Part shown: positions 1-6,684 of the stretch, in pieces
Layout: each line of letters opens with the position of its first letter
Numbering within the stretch: the first letter of the stretch is position 1
Source: Butyrivibrio sp. INlla18
GTDB lineage: Bacteria > Bacillota > Clostridia > Lachnospirales > Lachnospiraceae
Assembly: GCF_900103635.1 (NCBI RefSeq)
Contig: NZ_FMXK01000008.1
Span: 62,001-126,000 of the forward strand
Direction of reading: 5' to 3'
Length of the DNA: 64,000 bases
Position numbers and translations under genes: made by a program
The notes under the pieces: generated by a model
What the model was told of the DNA's origin: nothing
The model's input: only the letters and a program-made list of their open reading frames with translations
The model's database searches: none

Positions 1-72
1 GAAGGTGTTGAATCACCAACAACAGAGCGCGTTGAGAATGCCAGAGCAATTTTAAACGGAAAAAAGAACTGA
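1..72 (+). CDS. C-terminal end of an unidentified protein (partial)
   Basis: An open frame runs from the window edge to a TGA at 70-72. Its last residues are ...RVENARAILNGKKN. Only 23 codons are visible, so I cannot name the family. The stop lies inside a terminator hairpin, which supports a real gene end rather than a chance frame. Confidence 0.55.
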   Translation, partial: EGVESPTTERVENARAILNGKKN

Positions 73-92
73 TTTTATCGGTTCTTTTTTTA
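61..92 (+). terminator. Rho-independent terminator of the upstream partial gene
   Basis: AAAAGAAC pairs with GTTCTTTT around a short loop, followed by a run of T. The stem overlaps the stop codon of the upstream gene. Confidence 0.8.
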
Positions 93-134
93 TTTCTGTG
101 AAACTTTTGTGAAAAGTGAAAAAAATAATAAAAC

Positions 135-148
135 TTGATTTCAATCAA
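135..148. promoter_or_regulatory. FNR/CRP-family-like operator upstream of pflB
   Basis: The sequence TTGATTTCAATCAA fits the FNR consensus TTGAT-N4-ATCAA exactly. It lies about 95 bases before the pflB start. FNR activates pfl in enteric bacteria. Whether this organism has a CRP/FNR protein that reads the site is not visible here. Confidence 0.45.
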
Positions 149-151
149 TGT

Positions 152-179
152 TTGAACAAATTGTAAATGATAATATGAC
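152..179 (+). promoter_or_regulatory. Possible pflB promoter (weak match)
   Basis: TTGAAC at 152-157 and TATGAC at 174-179 are 16 bases apart, just downstream of the FNR-like box. The -10 match is poor, so this is tentative. Several other AT-rich hexamers in 100-205 could serve instead. Confidence 0.3.
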
Positions 180-207
180 TTCCGGTAGATAATAGTGATA
201 AATAATT

Positions 208-225
208 AACAAACAATTGTTAGTT
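208..225. promoter_or_regulatory. Imperfect palindrome before the pflB ribosome site
   Basis: AACAAACAATTGTTAGTT is an 18-base palindrome with one mismatched pair, centred on CAATTG. Its TTGTTA half-sites resemble those of the redox regulator Rex, but the arms are in the opposite arrangement to the usual Rex operator. It could be a protein site or a structure in the pflB leader. Confidence 0.35.
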
Positions 226-242
226 TTGAAAGGAGATAAACC

Positions 243-2507
243 ATGAACGAAGCATGGAGAGGTTTTAAAGGAACCCACTGGCTGGATGATGTTAATGTAA
301 GGGATTTCATCCAGAATAACTACACACAGTATGATGGAGATGAGAGCTTCCTCGCAGATGCTACAGATGCTACTAACAAGCTCTGGGGCAGATTACAGGA
401 GCTTCAGAAAGAAGAGAGAGAAAAGGGCGGCGTACTTGAGTGCGAGACAGAAGTTGTATCTAGCCTTACAGCATATGGCCCTGGCTACATCGACGAGTCT
501 ATGAAGGATCTTGAGAAGATCGTTGGTCTTCAGACAGACAAGCCTCTTAAGAGAGCATTCATGCCATTCGGTGGTATCAAGATGGCTGAGGAAGCTGCTG
601 AGACTTACGGATACAAGGTAAACGAGAAGTTCCACAAGATCTTCACAGAGTACCACAAGACTCACAACCAGGCTGTATTTGATGCTTACACACCTGAGAT
701 GAGACTTGCTAGACACAGCCACATCGTAACAGGTCTTCCTGATACATACGGCCGTGGACGTATCGTAGGCGACTACAGAAGAGTTGCTCTTTACGGTATT
801 GATTTCCTTATCGCTAAGAAGCAGGAAGATTACAACAACTGCGGCGATGGCACAATGCTTGATCACATCATTCGTCAGAGAGAAGAGATCTCAGAGCAGA
901 TCAGAGCTCTTAAGGGAATGAAGGAAATGGCTGCTGTATACGGATTCGATATTTCACAGCCAGCTAAGAACGCAAAAGAAGCTATTCAGTGGCTTTACTT
1001 TGGATATCTTGCAGCTATCAAGACTCAGAACGGTGCTGCTATGTCTGTTGGACGTGTTTCAACATTCCTTGATATCTATATTGAGAGAGATCTTAAAGAG
1101 GGAACACTTACAGAGTCAGAGGCTCAGGAGCTTATCGACCACATGACAATGAAGTTCAGAATGGTTAAGTTTGCTCGTATCCCTTCATACAACAACCTCT
1201 TCTCAGGAGACCCAGTTTGGGCAACACTTGAGGTTGGTGGACTTGGTATGGATGGTCGCCACATGGTTACAAAGAACGACTACAGATTCCTCCACACACT
1301 TGAGAACATGGGACCTTCACCAGAGCCTAACCTTACTGTTCTTTACACATCAAAGCTTCCAGCTACATTCAAGAAGTATGCTGCTAAGATTTCTGTTACA
1401 ACATCTTCAATCCAGTACGAGAACGATGATGTTATGAGACCTATCTGGGGTGATGACTACAGCATCTGCTGCTGCGTATCTGCTACACAGACTGGTAAAG
1501 AGATGCAGTTCTTCGGTGCTAGAGCAAACCTTGCTAAGTGTCTTCTTTACGCTATCAACGGTGGTAAGGACGAGAAGTTCCTCACAAAAGATGGTAAGCA
1601 CATGCAGGTTGGACCAGAGATGGCTCCTATCACATCAGAAGTTCTTGACTATGATGAAGTTATGCACAAGTATGACATCATGATGGATTGGCTTGCAGGA
1701 CTCTATGTAAACATCCTCAACCTTATCCAGTACATGCATGACAAGTACTACTACGAAGCAGCTGAGATGGCTCTTATCGATACAAACGTAAGACGTACAT
1801 TCGCTACAGGTATCGCTGGTTTCTCACACGTTGTAGATTCACTTTCAGCTATTAAGTATGCAAAGGTTTCAACTGTTCGTGATGAGTCTGGTCTTGTAGT
1901 TGATTACAAGATCGAGGGAGACTTCCCAAGATATGGTAACGATGATGAGAGAGCTGATGAGATCGCTGTATGGCTTCTTAAGACATTCATGAAGAAGATC
2001 GAGAAGCACCACACATACCGTGATTCAGAGCCTACAACATCTATCCTTACAATCACATCAAACGTTGTTTATGGTAAGGCTACAGGTGCTACACCTGATG
2101 GAAGACCAGCATTCGCTTCATTCGCACCTGGTGCATCACCATCATATGGTGCTGAGCAGAACGGTCTTCTTGCATCACTTAACTCTGTTGCTAAGATTCC
2201 TTACGAGTACGCTCTCGACGGAATTTCAAATACACAGACAATGAACCCTAACGCTCTTGGTCATGACGACGAAGAGAGAGCTAACAAGCTTGTTAACGTT
2301 CTTGATGGATACTTCGATCAGGGATCACACCACCTCAACGTTAACGTATTTGGTAAGGAGAAGCTCATCGATGCTATGGAGCATCCTGAGAAGCCTGAGT
2401 ATGCTAACTTCACTATCCGTGTATCAGGATATGCTGTTAAGTTCATCAACCTTACTAAGGAGCAGCAGCTCGACGTTATCGCTCGTACATGCCACGAGGC
2501 ACTCTAA
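243..2507 (+). CDS. pflB: Formate C-acetyltransferase (pyruvate formate-lyase)
   Basis: Glycyl radical enzyme that converts pyruvate and CoA to acetyl-CoA and formate in the cytoplasm, a central step of anaerobic fermentation. The 754-residue length is normal for the family (about 760). The active-site pair aligns with C410-C411 inside a run of three cysteines (409-411), followed by [15 protein letters not shown]. The C-terminal radical motif RVSGYAV puts the radical glycine at G729. A clear AAAGGAG precedes ATG 243. Codon use is strongly biased, as expected for an abundant protein. No pflA activase gene is next to it; downstream is a terminator and an unrelated ABC importer, so the activase must be encoded elsewhere, perhaps upstream of the window. 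Confidence 0.98.
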   Translation: MNEAWRGFKGTHWLDDVNVRDFIQNNYTQYDGDESFLADATDATNKLWGRLQELQKEEREKGGVLECETEVVSSLTAYGPGYIDESMKDLEKIVGLQTDKPLKRAFMPFGGIKMAEEAAETYGYKVNEKFHKIFTEYHKTHNQAVFDAYTPEMRLARHSHIVTGLPDTYGRGRIVGDYRRVALYGIDFLIAKKQEDYNNCGDGTMLDHIIRQREEISEQIRALKGMKEMAAVYGFDISQPAKNAKEAIQWLYFGYLAAIKTQNGAAMSVGRVSTFLDIYIERDLKEGTLTESEAQELIDHMTMKFRMVKFARIPSYNNLFSGDPVWATLEVGGLGMDGRHMVTKNDYRFLHTLENMGPSPEPNLTVLYTSKLPATFKKYAAKISVTTSSIQYENDDVMRPIWGDDYSICCCVSATQTGKEMQFFGARANLAKCLLYAINGGKDEKFLTKDGKHMQVGPEMAPITSEVLDYDEVMHKYDIMMDWLAGLYVNILNLIQYMHDKYYYEAAEMALIDTNVRRTFATGIAGFSHVVDSLSAIKYAKVSTVRDESGLVVDYKIEGDFPRYGNDDERADEIAVWLLKTFMKKIEKHHTYRDSEPTTSILTITSNVVYGKATGATPDGRPAFASFAPGASPSYGAEQNGLLASLNSVAKIPYEYALDGISNTQTMNPNALGHDDEERANKLVNVLDGYFDQGSHHLNVNVFGKEKLIDAMEHPEKPEYANFTIRVSGYAVKFINLTKEQQLDVIARTCHEAL

Positions 2508-2556
2508 TTTAGAGCTAGAGCACAGCAAATTTAAGTATAATACCACTACTAAAAAT

Positions 2557-2590
2557 GAAGGATGTCGCAGAAATGCGACATCCTTTTTTA
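2557..2590 (+). terminator. Terminator of pflB
   Basis: AAGGATGTCGCA, a GAAA loop, TGCGACATCC and a T6 run make a strong intrinsic terminator about 50 bases past the pflB stop. Confidence 0.93.
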
Positions 2591-2722
2591 TTCAATAGGA
2601 AATTCCTTTGGATTTCCTATTGAATAAAAAGCGCTCCGCTAAGGATGCGACTGGTGCGCAGATGAATTTTGCAAGCTAAAGCTTGCGCGCACCAGCGCGC
2701 AAAGAGTCGCGAGCGACTCTTT
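2591..2722. repeat. Multi-hairpin intergenic repeat, copy A
   Basis: Three structures lie in a row: a near-perfect palindrome around AATAGGAAAT/ATTTCCTATT (2591-2624), the core AAAAGCGCTCCGCTAAGGA (2627-2645), a nested hairpin (CTGGTGCGC 2651-2659 with GCGCACCAG 2687-2695, enclosing GCAAGC/GCTTGC), and a closing palindrome AGAGTCGC-GA-GCGACTCT. A related copy is at 5071-5161 with the same order of palindrome, core and closing palindrome. The G+C-rich middle contrasts with the AT-rich surroundings. No coding frame is apparent. It fits a REP- or MITE-like dispersed element sitting just behind a terminator. Confidence 0.65.
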
Positions 2723-2751
2723 GTTTTGTTTTGATTTTTTTTATTTTCCTC

Positions 2752-2780
2752 TTGATATTTATTAATATTACTGCTATATT
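2752..2780 (+). promoter_or_regulatory. Promoter of the amino acid ABC operon
   Basis: TTGATA (2752-2757), a 17-base spacer and TATATT (2775-2780), with a TG one base before the -10 (extended -10). Transcription would start near 2787. Confidence 0.65.
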
Positions 2781-2781
2781 A

Positions 2782-2820
2782 TACATAAAAGTTGCATAAA
2801 TATACATTAATTTGCATAAA
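2782..2820. promoter_or_regulatory. Four phased octamers in the ABC operon leader
   Basis: TACATAAA (2782), TGCATAAA (2793), TACATTAA (2803) and TGCATAAA (2813) recur at 11, 10 and 10 bases, about one helical turn each. They cover the likely start of transcription and the leader. This looks like an operator for a repressor bound on one face of the DNA. The regulator is unknown. Confidence 0.4.
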
Positions 2821-2833
2821 ACAGGAGGTTATT

Positions 2834-3583
2834 ATGAAAAATAAGGTATTATCTTTAGTACTAGTAATGATGTTAGTAGCTCTTTCACTTGTAGGATGCG
2901 GAAGCGCAAAGTCCAATGGAACACTTGTAGTTGGAACAAACGCAGCATTCCCTCCATTTGAGTATATCGGTGATGACGGAAACCCAGATGGATTTGATAT
3001 CGCTCTTATCAAGGCAATCGGTGAGAAGATCGGTATGGAAGTTAAGATCCAGGATATGGAGTTCGATTCACTTGTATCATCTATCGGTGGCAAGATCGAT
3101 GTAGCTATCGCTGGTATGACAGTTACAGAAGAGAGACAGAAGACAGTTGATTTCTCAGAGCCATATTATGAAGCTGTTCAGGCAGTTATCGTACCAAAGG
3201 GATCATCAATCAAGAGCGCAGATGACCTCAAGAACCTCAAGATTGGTGTTCAGCTGGGAACAACAGGTGAGTTCATCGCTGACGAGATTGAAGGCGTAGA
3301 AGTATCTGCATATAATAAAGCTATCGATGCAGTAAATGATCTTAACAACGGACGTGTTGATTGTGTTATCGTAGACAAGAATCCTGCAGAAGTATTCGGA
3401 ACACAGTTTGCTGATTCTGTAGATGTTCTTCCTGGAACAGACTTTGATTTCGAGCCAGAGTTCTATGCAATTGCACTTCCTAAGGGAAACACAGAGCTTG
3501 CTGACAAGATCAACAATGCTATCGCAGAATTAAAGAAAGACGGTACTTACGACAAGCTCGTAGCACAGTACATTGAGGAGTAA
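2834..3583 (+). CDS. Polar amino acid ABC transporter, substrate-binding lipoprotein
   Basis: Family 3 solute-binding protein (SBP_bac_3), 249 residues, that captures an amino acid outside the membrane. The start at 2834 is chosen because AGGAGG lies 5 bases before it and the protein then begins with a lipoprotein signal ending in SLVGC. An earlier in-frame ATG would give 14 extra residues before the signal. The body begins GTNAAFPPFEYIGDDG and holds IAGMTVTEERQKTVDFSEPY, typical of basic or polar amino acid binders. The true ligand cannot be read from the sequence. It heads an operon with the permease and ATPase. Confidence 0.93.
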   Translation: MKNKVLSLVLVMMLVALSLVGCGSAKSNGTLVVGTNAAFPPFEYIGDDGNPDGFDIALIKAIGEKIGMEVKIQDMEFDSLVSSIGGKIDVAIAGMTVTEERQKTVDFSEPYYEAVQAVIVPKGSSIKSADDLKNLKIGVQLGTTGEFIADEIEGVEVSAYNKAIDAVNDLNNGRVDCVIVDKNPAEVFGTQFADSVDVLPGTDFDFEPEFYAIALPKGNTELADKINNAIAELKKDGTYDKLVAQYIEE

Positions 3584-3593
3584 TTAGAAACAC

Positions 3594-4280
3594 ATGACAG
3601 TAAGGGAACGTTTTATCGCCGCTTTCATAGAAAGCGACCGCTGGAAACTATATATCTCAGGCCTTGGAATCACGCTTGAAATAGCTCTTTTCGCAGGTAT
3701 TCTTGGTATCATAATCGGAACGATATTGGCACTTATGAAGCTCTCTACTACAGAAGAGGGCAAGCCAACGATATTCAATTATATCGCCACGATCTATATT
3801 GATGTTATTAGAGGAACACCTAGCGTATTGCAGCTTCTCATTATGTGGTTCATCATTATGGCATCTTCCAACAACGGAATCTTGGTAGCATCTCTTTCAT
3901 TTGGTATCAATTCCGGTGCATATGTTGCGGAGATCGTCCGTGGCGGTATTATGGCTGTTGATAAGGGACAGATGGAGGCAGGACGCAGTCTTGGTCTTTC
4001 TAAGGCTGCTACTATGCGCTATATCGTCCTCCCTCAGGCAGTCAAGAACATCATTCCACCACTTGGTAATGAGTTCATCACTCTGATAAAAGAAACAGCG
4101 ATCGTTGGATATGTTAGCCTTACGGACCTTACTCGTGTGGCAAACCAGATTGCATCAAGGACTTATGACGCATTTATGCCTCTCATTGGAGTAGCAGTTA
4201 TCTACTTTGTGATAATCAAGCTCCTCTCTACTTTCCTTGGAAAACTTGAAAGGAGGATGCGCGTAAGTGATCACCGTTAA
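3594..4280 (+). CDS. Amino acid ABC transporter permease
   Basis: Membrane subunit of the HisM/GlnP type, 228 residues with about five hydrophobic spans. The EAA loop that contacts the ATPase is visible as [20 protein letters not shown], and [16 protein letters not shown] follows near the C-terminus, as in polar amino acid permeases. It begins 10 bases after the binding-protein stop; the ribosome site is weak, so translation may be coupled. The last 14 bases overlap the ATPase gene. A single permease gene suggests a homodimeric membrane channel. Confidence 0.94.
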   Translation: MTVRERFIAAFIESDRWKLYISGLGITLEIALFAGILGIIIGTILALMKLSTTEEGKPTIFNYIATIYIDVIRGTPSVLQLLIMWFIIMASSNNGILVASLSFGINSGAYVAEIVRGGIMAVDKGQMEAGRSLGLSKAATMRYIVLPQAVKNIIPPLGNEFITLIKETAIVGYVSLTDLTRVANQIASRTYDAFMPLIGVAVIYFVIIKLLSTFLGKLERRMRVSDHR

Positions 4281-5004
4281 AAATCTGTGTAAAGAATTTA
4301 AGAATACTGACGGAACTGCAACAAAGGTTCTCACAGGTATTAATTATGAAATAAACAAAGGCGAAAAGATTGTAATCGTTGGACCTTCAGGTTCAGGAAA
4401 GAGTACTTTCCTTAGATGCCTTAACCTTATGGAAAGACCTACATCAGGTCAGGTAATCTTTGATGGAGTTGATATTACAGACCGTAAAGTCAACATCAAT
4501 GAGGTTAGAGAGCGTATGGGAATGGTTTTCCAGAACTTCAATCTCTTCAATAACCTTACTGTTATGCAAAATATCATACTTGCTCCTGTTAAGCTTAAGA
4601 TCATGACAGAAGCAGAGGCCAAAGAGAAGGCAAAACAGCTCCTTGAAAGAGTTAATCTCCTTGATAAGGCAGATGTTTATCCAGCTTCTCTCTCAGGTGG
4701 ACAGAAGCAGCGTATCGCCATCGTTCGTTCACTTTGCATGAATCCTGAGGTTATCCTCTTTGATGAGCCAACTTCAGCTCTTGATCCAGAGATGGTAGGC
4801 GAAGTTCTCGATGTTATGAAAAAGCTTGCTGATGAAGGCATGACCATGGTAGTAGTAACTCACGAAATGGGCTTTGCAAAAGAAGTTGCTACGAAAGTCC
4901 TCTTCGTAGACGAAGGAAACATCCTTGAAGAGAATACACCAAAGGAATTCTTTGAGAATCCGCAGAGTAAGAGACTTCAGGAGTTTTTATCAAAGGTATT
5001 ATAA
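4267..5004 (+). CDS. Amino acid ABC transporter ATP-binding protein
   Basis: ATPase of a polar amino acid importer, 245 residues, cytoplasmic face of the membrane. Walker A is GPSGSGKST, the Q-loop is in FQNFNLF, the signature is LSGGQKQR, Walker B is [12 protein letters not shown], and the switch histidine is in VVTHEMGFA. Translation starts at GTG 4267, ten bases after AGGAGG (4251-4256), inside the end of the permease gene. A terminator follows 28 bases after the stop, closing the operon. Confidence 0.96.
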   Translation: MITVKNLCKEFKNTDGTATKVLTGINYEINKGEKIVIVGPSGSGKSTFLRCLNLMERPTSGQVIFDGVDITDRKVNINEVRERMGMVFQNFNLFNNLTVMQNIILAPVKLKIMTEAEAKEKAKQLLERVNLLDKADVYPASLSGGQKQRIAIVRSLCMNPEVILFDEPTSALDPEMVGEVLDVMKKLADEGMTMVVVTHEMGFAKEVATKVLFVDEGNILEENTPKEFFENPQSKRLQEFLSKVL

Positions 5005-5031
5005 TCTAATTATGAAGCGAAGATAATATAT

Positions 5032-5070
5032 CAGACTATGTGAACTATAGTTCTCATAGTCTGTTTTTTT
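5032..5070 (+). terminator. Terminator of the ABC operon; palindrome copy 1
   Basis: A 32-base near-perfect palindrome (CAGACTATG ... CATAGTCTG, with GAACTATAGTTC in the middle, 5032-5063) is followed by T7. The same palindrome recurs at 6286-6317 with only two differences, so it is also a dispersed repeat. Confidence 0.88.
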
Positions 5071-5161
5071 AATTGATAGGAAATTGCTCCGAATTTCCTA
5101 TTAAACAAAAGCGCTCAGCTAAGGAGGGGCACTCGCGCGAGAATGTCGCAAGCGACATTCT
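5071..5161. repeat. Multi-hairpin intergenic repeat, copy B
   Basis: Same plan as 2591-2722: palindrome ATAGGAAATT/AATTTCCTAT, core AAAAGCGCTCAGCTAAGGA (one base different from copy A), a G+C-rich stretch with CTCGCGCGAG, and a closing palindrome AGAATGTCGC-AA-GCGACATTCT. The middle is shorter than in copy A. The closing palindromes differ in sequence but keep pairing, which suggests selection for structure. Both copies lie directly after a terminator. Confidence 0.65.
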
Positions 5162-5213
5162 ATTTATGTGTGCAGGTAGAAAGTCATGATATGTGAGCTT
5201 TGGTGCTATTGGT

Positions 5214-5456
5214 TTACGTCTTTTTTGTAATAATTTGTGACGAGGCGTAGTTTTGTTTTGCATTTTACGTCGGAATATAAGAATTAGTGAGTAAGACGTA
5301 CTATAATCAAGAAAGTTACGTCAAGTAACAGAAATTGAATAATATAGGCGTATTTCATTTCAGCAAAATTACGCCGGCCTGAAAAATGAACAAGCATAGA
5401 CGTAATAAATCGAAAAAAATTACGTCACATCACTTAAATTGTTGCTATGGACGTAA
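5214..5456. repeat. Array of five ~51-bp palindromic units (TTACGTC / GACGTA)
   Basis: TTACGTC-type boxes start at 5214, 5265, 5316, 5369 and 5420; the reverse box GACGTA or GGCGTA starts at 5244, 5295, 5347, 5399 and 5450. Both series repeat every 51 to 53 bases. Within a unit, the boxes are separated by 23 to 24 bases and the next unit follows after 15 to 16. The linkers are diverged; several share AAATTG-like text, so this is an old tandem array with a conserved core. In the third hairpin both arms changed together (GGCGTA with TACGCC), which keeps the pairing. A weak further box may lie at 5164. The array ends 12 bases past the toxin stop codon. No open frame explains it. Confidence 0.75.
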
Positions 5457-5468
5457 TTTTCACAAATA

Positions 5469-5786
5469 TTAAAGCCCTCTAATAATACTAAGGTAATCTT
5501 GCCTCTGATCAACCACTGCATAAATGGTAACTATTTTTTTTGAGTCATCAACTTTATAGAACACTAGGTCTTTTTCCAAGATAAGAACAAGATACCCCTG
5601 TCTTCGTAAAACATTATATTTGGGCGTAATGCCAATATAAGGATTGCTTTCAAGCGATAAAATAGATTTTTCCAAAGAGTCTAGTTTCTCTAGTGCAACA
5701 TCATTTCCGAAATTTTCAGCTACATAAAGTACTATTTTTCTAATTAGGGAGTCGGCAGTGTCGGTTCTAATGATTTTGTATTTCAA
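5469..5786 (-). CDS. RelE/ParE-family toxin of a type II toxin-antitoxin pair
   Basis: A 105-residue protein of the RelE/ParE superfamily, with the usual helix-helix start (SLIRKIVLYVAENFGNDVALEKLDSL is split by the helical turn) and a C-terminal sheet ending LVFYKVDDSKKIVTIYAVVD. Such toxins are either ribosome-dependent mRNA nucleases or gyrase poisons; the sequence does not decide which. Its ATG overlaps the antitoxin stop by four bases, so the two are translationally coupled. The stop is followed at once by the 51-bp repeat array, which may contain its transcription end. Confidence 0.85.
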   Translation of the reverse strand: MKYKIIRTDTADSLIRKIVLYVAENFGNDVALEKLDSLEKSILSLESNPYIGITPKYNVLRRQGYLVLILEKDLVFYKVDDSKKIVTIYAVVDQRQDYLSIIRGL

Positions 5787-6067
5787 GCCTTATCCTCCTT
5801 GAGGATACTTCTTAAATCATCAAATGTATCTTTTATAGGAGCTGTTCTTCCGAGTTTGACATCCTCATCAGATTCAGCGAGAACTTCTAATAATTCAATA
5901 CGAGCTCTTATCCTTTTATACTCTTCGTAGCTAAGAGAAACAGTATCACCTCTACCATTTACAGTGATGATAACTGCCTCGTTTCCTTCATGACATTGCT
6001 TGGATATTTCATTATAATGATTTCGTAAATCAGCAGATGGTCTAATAGTTTCTTGACATGTAAACAT
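5783..6067 (-). CDS. Phd/YefM-family antitoxin
   Basis: A 94-residue antitoxin. The N-terminal half (SADLRNHYNEISKQC, then AVIITVNGRGDTVSLSYEEY) matches the DNA-binding Phd/YefM fold, and the acidic C-terminal tail would wrap the toxin. It precedes the toxin gene in the usual order and overlaps it by four bases. GGAGGTGATTTAG stands before the ATG at 6067. A dyad over its promoter (6086-6114) is the likely self-repression site. Confidence 0.88.
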   Translation of the reverse strand: MFTCQETIRPSADLRNHYNEISKQCHEGNEAVIITVNGRGDTVSLSYEEYKRIRARIELLEVLAESDEDVKLGRTAPIKDTFDDLRSILKEDKA

Positions 6068-6085
6068 CTAAATCACCTCCATTTG

Positions 6086-6114
6086 ATAGACATATTATAT
6101 CATGTGATGTCTAT
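6086..6114 (-). promoter_or_regulatory. Autoregulated promoter/operator of the toxin-antitoxin operon
   Basis: On the minus strand an extended -10 TGATATAAT is framed by the inverted repeat ATAGACAT ... ATGTCTAT (6086-6093 and 6107-6114). A repressor bound there would cover the -10, as is known for Phd/YefM antitoxin complexes. Confidence 0.65.
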
Positions 6115-6120
6115 AAATAA

Positions 6121-6216
6121 AAATGAAATAAAAATAACCGCCACGTCCTGCACGACTAAGCGGTTATTACATATAAACACTTAAATCAAAACAGGGCTAA
6201 CCGTCTACCGGTAGCA
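6121..6216 (+). ncRNA. Possible 3' RNA remnant of a holin-like type I toxin gene
   Basis: The inverted repeat AATAACCGC (6133-6141) / GCGGTTATT (6160-6168) is followed by GGGCTAACCGTCTACCGGTAGC (split here: GGGCTAACCGTC, TACCGGTAGC) at 6195-6216. From memory, this pairing of motifs follows genes for very short holin-like toxins in clostridia. No toxin frame precedes it; the antitoxin promoter occupies that space. I read it as a leftover of a deleted gene, but this rests on recollection, not a search. Confidence 0.35.
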
Positions 6217-6281
6217 CTATTTCTATTGATAAATTATCATAATGTTTTTTTTGTTGTCAAACATTATTGTATAAGAGGAAA

Positions 6282-6321
6282 ATACCAGGCTATGTGAAGT
6301 ATAGTTCTCATAGTCTGGTAT
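6282..6321. repeat. Palindrome copy 2
   Basis: A 40-base inverted repeat (ATACCAGGCT ... AGTCTGGTAT) whose central 32 bases (6286-6317) match 30 of 32 bases of the ABC terminator palindrome at 5032-5063. It ends on the stop codon of the minus-strand XRE gene and may terminate it. The T-run found after copy 1 is missing here on the plus strand. Confidence 0.75.
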
Positions 6322-6482
6322 TATTTAAATTGTAAAACATCATTTGGTGTGCATTCTATAATTTGACACAGCTTTTCTAATGTATAAACAGTAATGTTTT
6401 TATTCTTTTTTAGACTATCTAAGGTTTTATTATCAACCCCATGTTTTAACAAGTAATATTGCGAAATACCTTTCTTCGACAT
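6321..6482 (-). pseudogene. XRE/Cro-family small regulator lacking its start codon
   Basis: From ATG 6482 the frame gives 53 residues beginning MSKKGISQYYLLKHGVD and ending ECTPNDVLQFK, the conserved end of small YozG-type HTH regulators (normally about 65 to 70 residues). Ten more in-frame codons upstream read IVDYSPLWQT, which matches the usual first helix, but no ATG, GTG or TTG starts them before a TGA at 6519-6521. A GGGGTGAT stands where the ribosome site should be. A 3-base loss turning TATGATAGTT into TATAGTT would explain it. A non-standard ATA start remains possible. Confidence 0.6.
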
Positions 6483-6642
6483 GGTTTGCCAGAGCGGAGA
6501 ATAATCAACTATAGGATATCACCCCAATCGTTCTAATTTAACAAAATTGTAAGTGGATAATGTGGGTATGAACATTGTGGAGATATTCACAACATGCTAA
6601 AATTAGAAAGTCGGATTGAATCTATAACACTTGAATTAATTC

Positions 6643-6658
6643 ATGTTTTTAGAAACAT
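6643..6658 (+). promoter_or_regulatory. Small hairpin in the leader of the SPFH operon
   Basis: ATGTTT-TTAG-AAACAT forms a 6-bp stem 27 bases before the SPFH gene. It could be an operator or leader stem. No convincing -35/-10 pair was found between 6530 and 6640. Confidence 0.3.
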
Positions 6659-6684
6659 AGAAATCGTGTAGGAGGGTAAAGTTA

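Noticed and set aside
393-866. 157-codon open frame on the minus strand inside pflB
   Set aside because: It is the shadow of a strongly codon-biased gene; no ribosome site and no family resemblance. The same applies to many other antisense frames within gltB, glnN, atp genes and aspS.
5069-5263. 64-codon minus-strand frame over the hairpin repeat
   Set aside because: It reads through palindromes of the dispersed repeat, has no ribosome site and no protein-like composition.
5214-5456. CRISPR array
   Set aside because: Only 6-7 bases are conserved per box, boxes alternate in orientation, and there are no cas genes in the window.
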